NCBI GenBank assembly: GCA_025360665.1
Contig: JANYBU010000037.1
Location: forward strand, 1-6,261
DNA length: 6,261 bases
From: Nitrospira sp.
Lineage (GTDB): Bacteria; Nitrospirota; Nitrospiria; Nitrospirales; Nitrospiraceae
Direction: 5' to 3'
The translations under genes were made by a program, and so were the position numbers. Positions 5,664 to 6,261 of the stretch are shown piece by piece. How positions within the stretch are numbered: position 1 is the first letter of the stretch; the number at the start of each line of letters is the position of its first letter. The notes below the pieces were generated by a model. The model saw only the letters and a program-made list of their open reading frames with translations, made no database searches and was not told where the DNA came from.

Positions 5664-6261
5664 GCGAGCAGCCCCCTTTACCCAGGCCTCCCCACCCCTA
5701 CCCCGGAAAGCTGATCATCGTCGAGGGCATCGACGGGTCCGGCAAGAGCACGCAACTGCTGTTGCTGCACAAGTGGCTGGAGTCCAAAGGCCATAGAGTC
5801 TTCTTCACGGAGTGGAACTCCTCAGAGCTGGTCAAAGACACGACCAAACGGGGAAAGAAAAATAAAATCCTGACGCCGACGACCTTCAGCTTGTTGCACG
5901 CAACCGACTTTGCCAGCCGGCTGTATCATGAAATTTTACCCCCGCTCAAAGCCGGCATGATCGTCTTGGCCGACCGCTACATGTACACCGCCTTCGCGCG
6001 TGACGTGGCCCGCGGCGTGTCGCCTGACTGGGTTCGCAAGCTCTACAGCTTCGCCATCACACCGGACATGGCCTTCTACTTCAACGTACCGATCGAAGTG
6101 GCCATCGCGCGACTCCTCGGAGGCACCCGCGGACAATTCAAGCACTACGAAGCCGGCATGGACATGAACCTGAACCCGGACGTCACTGAAAGCTTCCGCA
6201 TCTTCCAAACCAGCATCCTGGCCCAGTACGAGAAGATCGTCGATGAGTTTCAACTCATCAC
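5660..6261 (+). CDS. Thymidylate-kinase-like P-loop nucleotide kinase (3' truncated)
   Basis: The frame starts at ATG 5660, overlapping the ppx stop by 4 nt, and is open to the window edge (200 residues seen, close to the full length of about 210 for thymidylate kinases). After a proline-rich head (residues 1-15) come the first strand LIIVEG, the P-loop GIDGSGKST (23-31), the DRY motif (105-107, in VLADRYMYTAF) and a LID-like stretch around 152-165 (RLLGGTRGQFKHYE). These place it in the thymidylate-kinase superfamily, which moves phosphate from ATP to dTMP. The REPG motif normal after the second strand is replaced by TEWNSS (50-55), and a basic KRGKKNK (63-69) follows, so substrate may differ. 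The overlap implies translational coupling with ppx and a shared role in phosphate or nucleotide metabolism. A PPK2-like role is conceivable, but the motifs fit Tmk better. Confidence 0.85.
   Translation, partial: MSEQPPLPRPPHPYPGKLIIVEGIDGSGKSTQLLLLHKWLESKGHRVFFTEWNSSELVKDTTKRGKKNKILTPTTFSLLHATDFASRLYHEILPPLKAGMIVLADRYMYTAFARDVARGVSPDWVRKLYSFAITPDMAFYFNVPIEVAIARLLGGTRGQFKHYEAGMDMNLNPDVTESFRIFQTSILAQYEKIVDEFQLI

Overview
The window looks like chromosomal DNA of a GC-rich bacterium whose genes end mostly in G/C-rich codons and often lack a clear Shine-Dalgarno sequence. The gene set (a Ppx/GppA phosphatase with an HD domain translationally joined to a thymidylate-kinase-like gene, an exported OB-fold-like protein, a short-chain dehydrogenase) and above all the abundant intergenic palindromic repeats built on TCTGGTTTG-like and GCGAGA-like 9-mers remind me of Nitrospira. 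That genus call is recognition from memory, not proof.

Layout. Positions 1-93 hold the last 30 codons of an unidentified gene, closed by a strong intrinsic terminator (120-156). Positions 157-728 contain no gene that I can support. They carry two palindromic repeat elements (about 291-422 and 547-711) with the same ends but different interiors. A two-gene operon of unknown function follows (70 aa at 729-941 and 396 aa at 957-2147). The gap 2148-2331 holds a second repeat family and a TATAAT promoter so close to the next start that the message should be nearly leaderless. That gene (2332-2772) encodes a small exported OB-fold-like protein. It converges on a minus-strand SDR oxidoreductase (2865-3716), with a long hairpin of 9-nt repeats filling the space between them (2774-2857). 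The SDR start lies at the edge of another copy of the repeat (about 3717-3863).

The last third is a polyphosphate/nucleotide module. A sigma70-like promoter (3935-3963), a leader of about 140 nt with a ribosome-site-led 8-codon mini-ORF (4061-4087), ppx (4113-5663), and a thymidylate-kinase-like gene that overlaps the ppx stop by 4 nt and runs off the window end.

The most unusual content is the non-coding repeat system. Hairpins are assembled from degenerate 9-bp units, some enclosed by conserved terminal inverted repeats, and they sit directly against gene starts and ends. Because 9 is a multiple of 3, the arrays stay open in several frames and encode spurious Asn-Gln-Thr/Met or Leu-Val-rich peptides, one of which extends the apparent N-terminus of the SDR. 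I see no transposase, CRISPR array, tRNA or rRNA.
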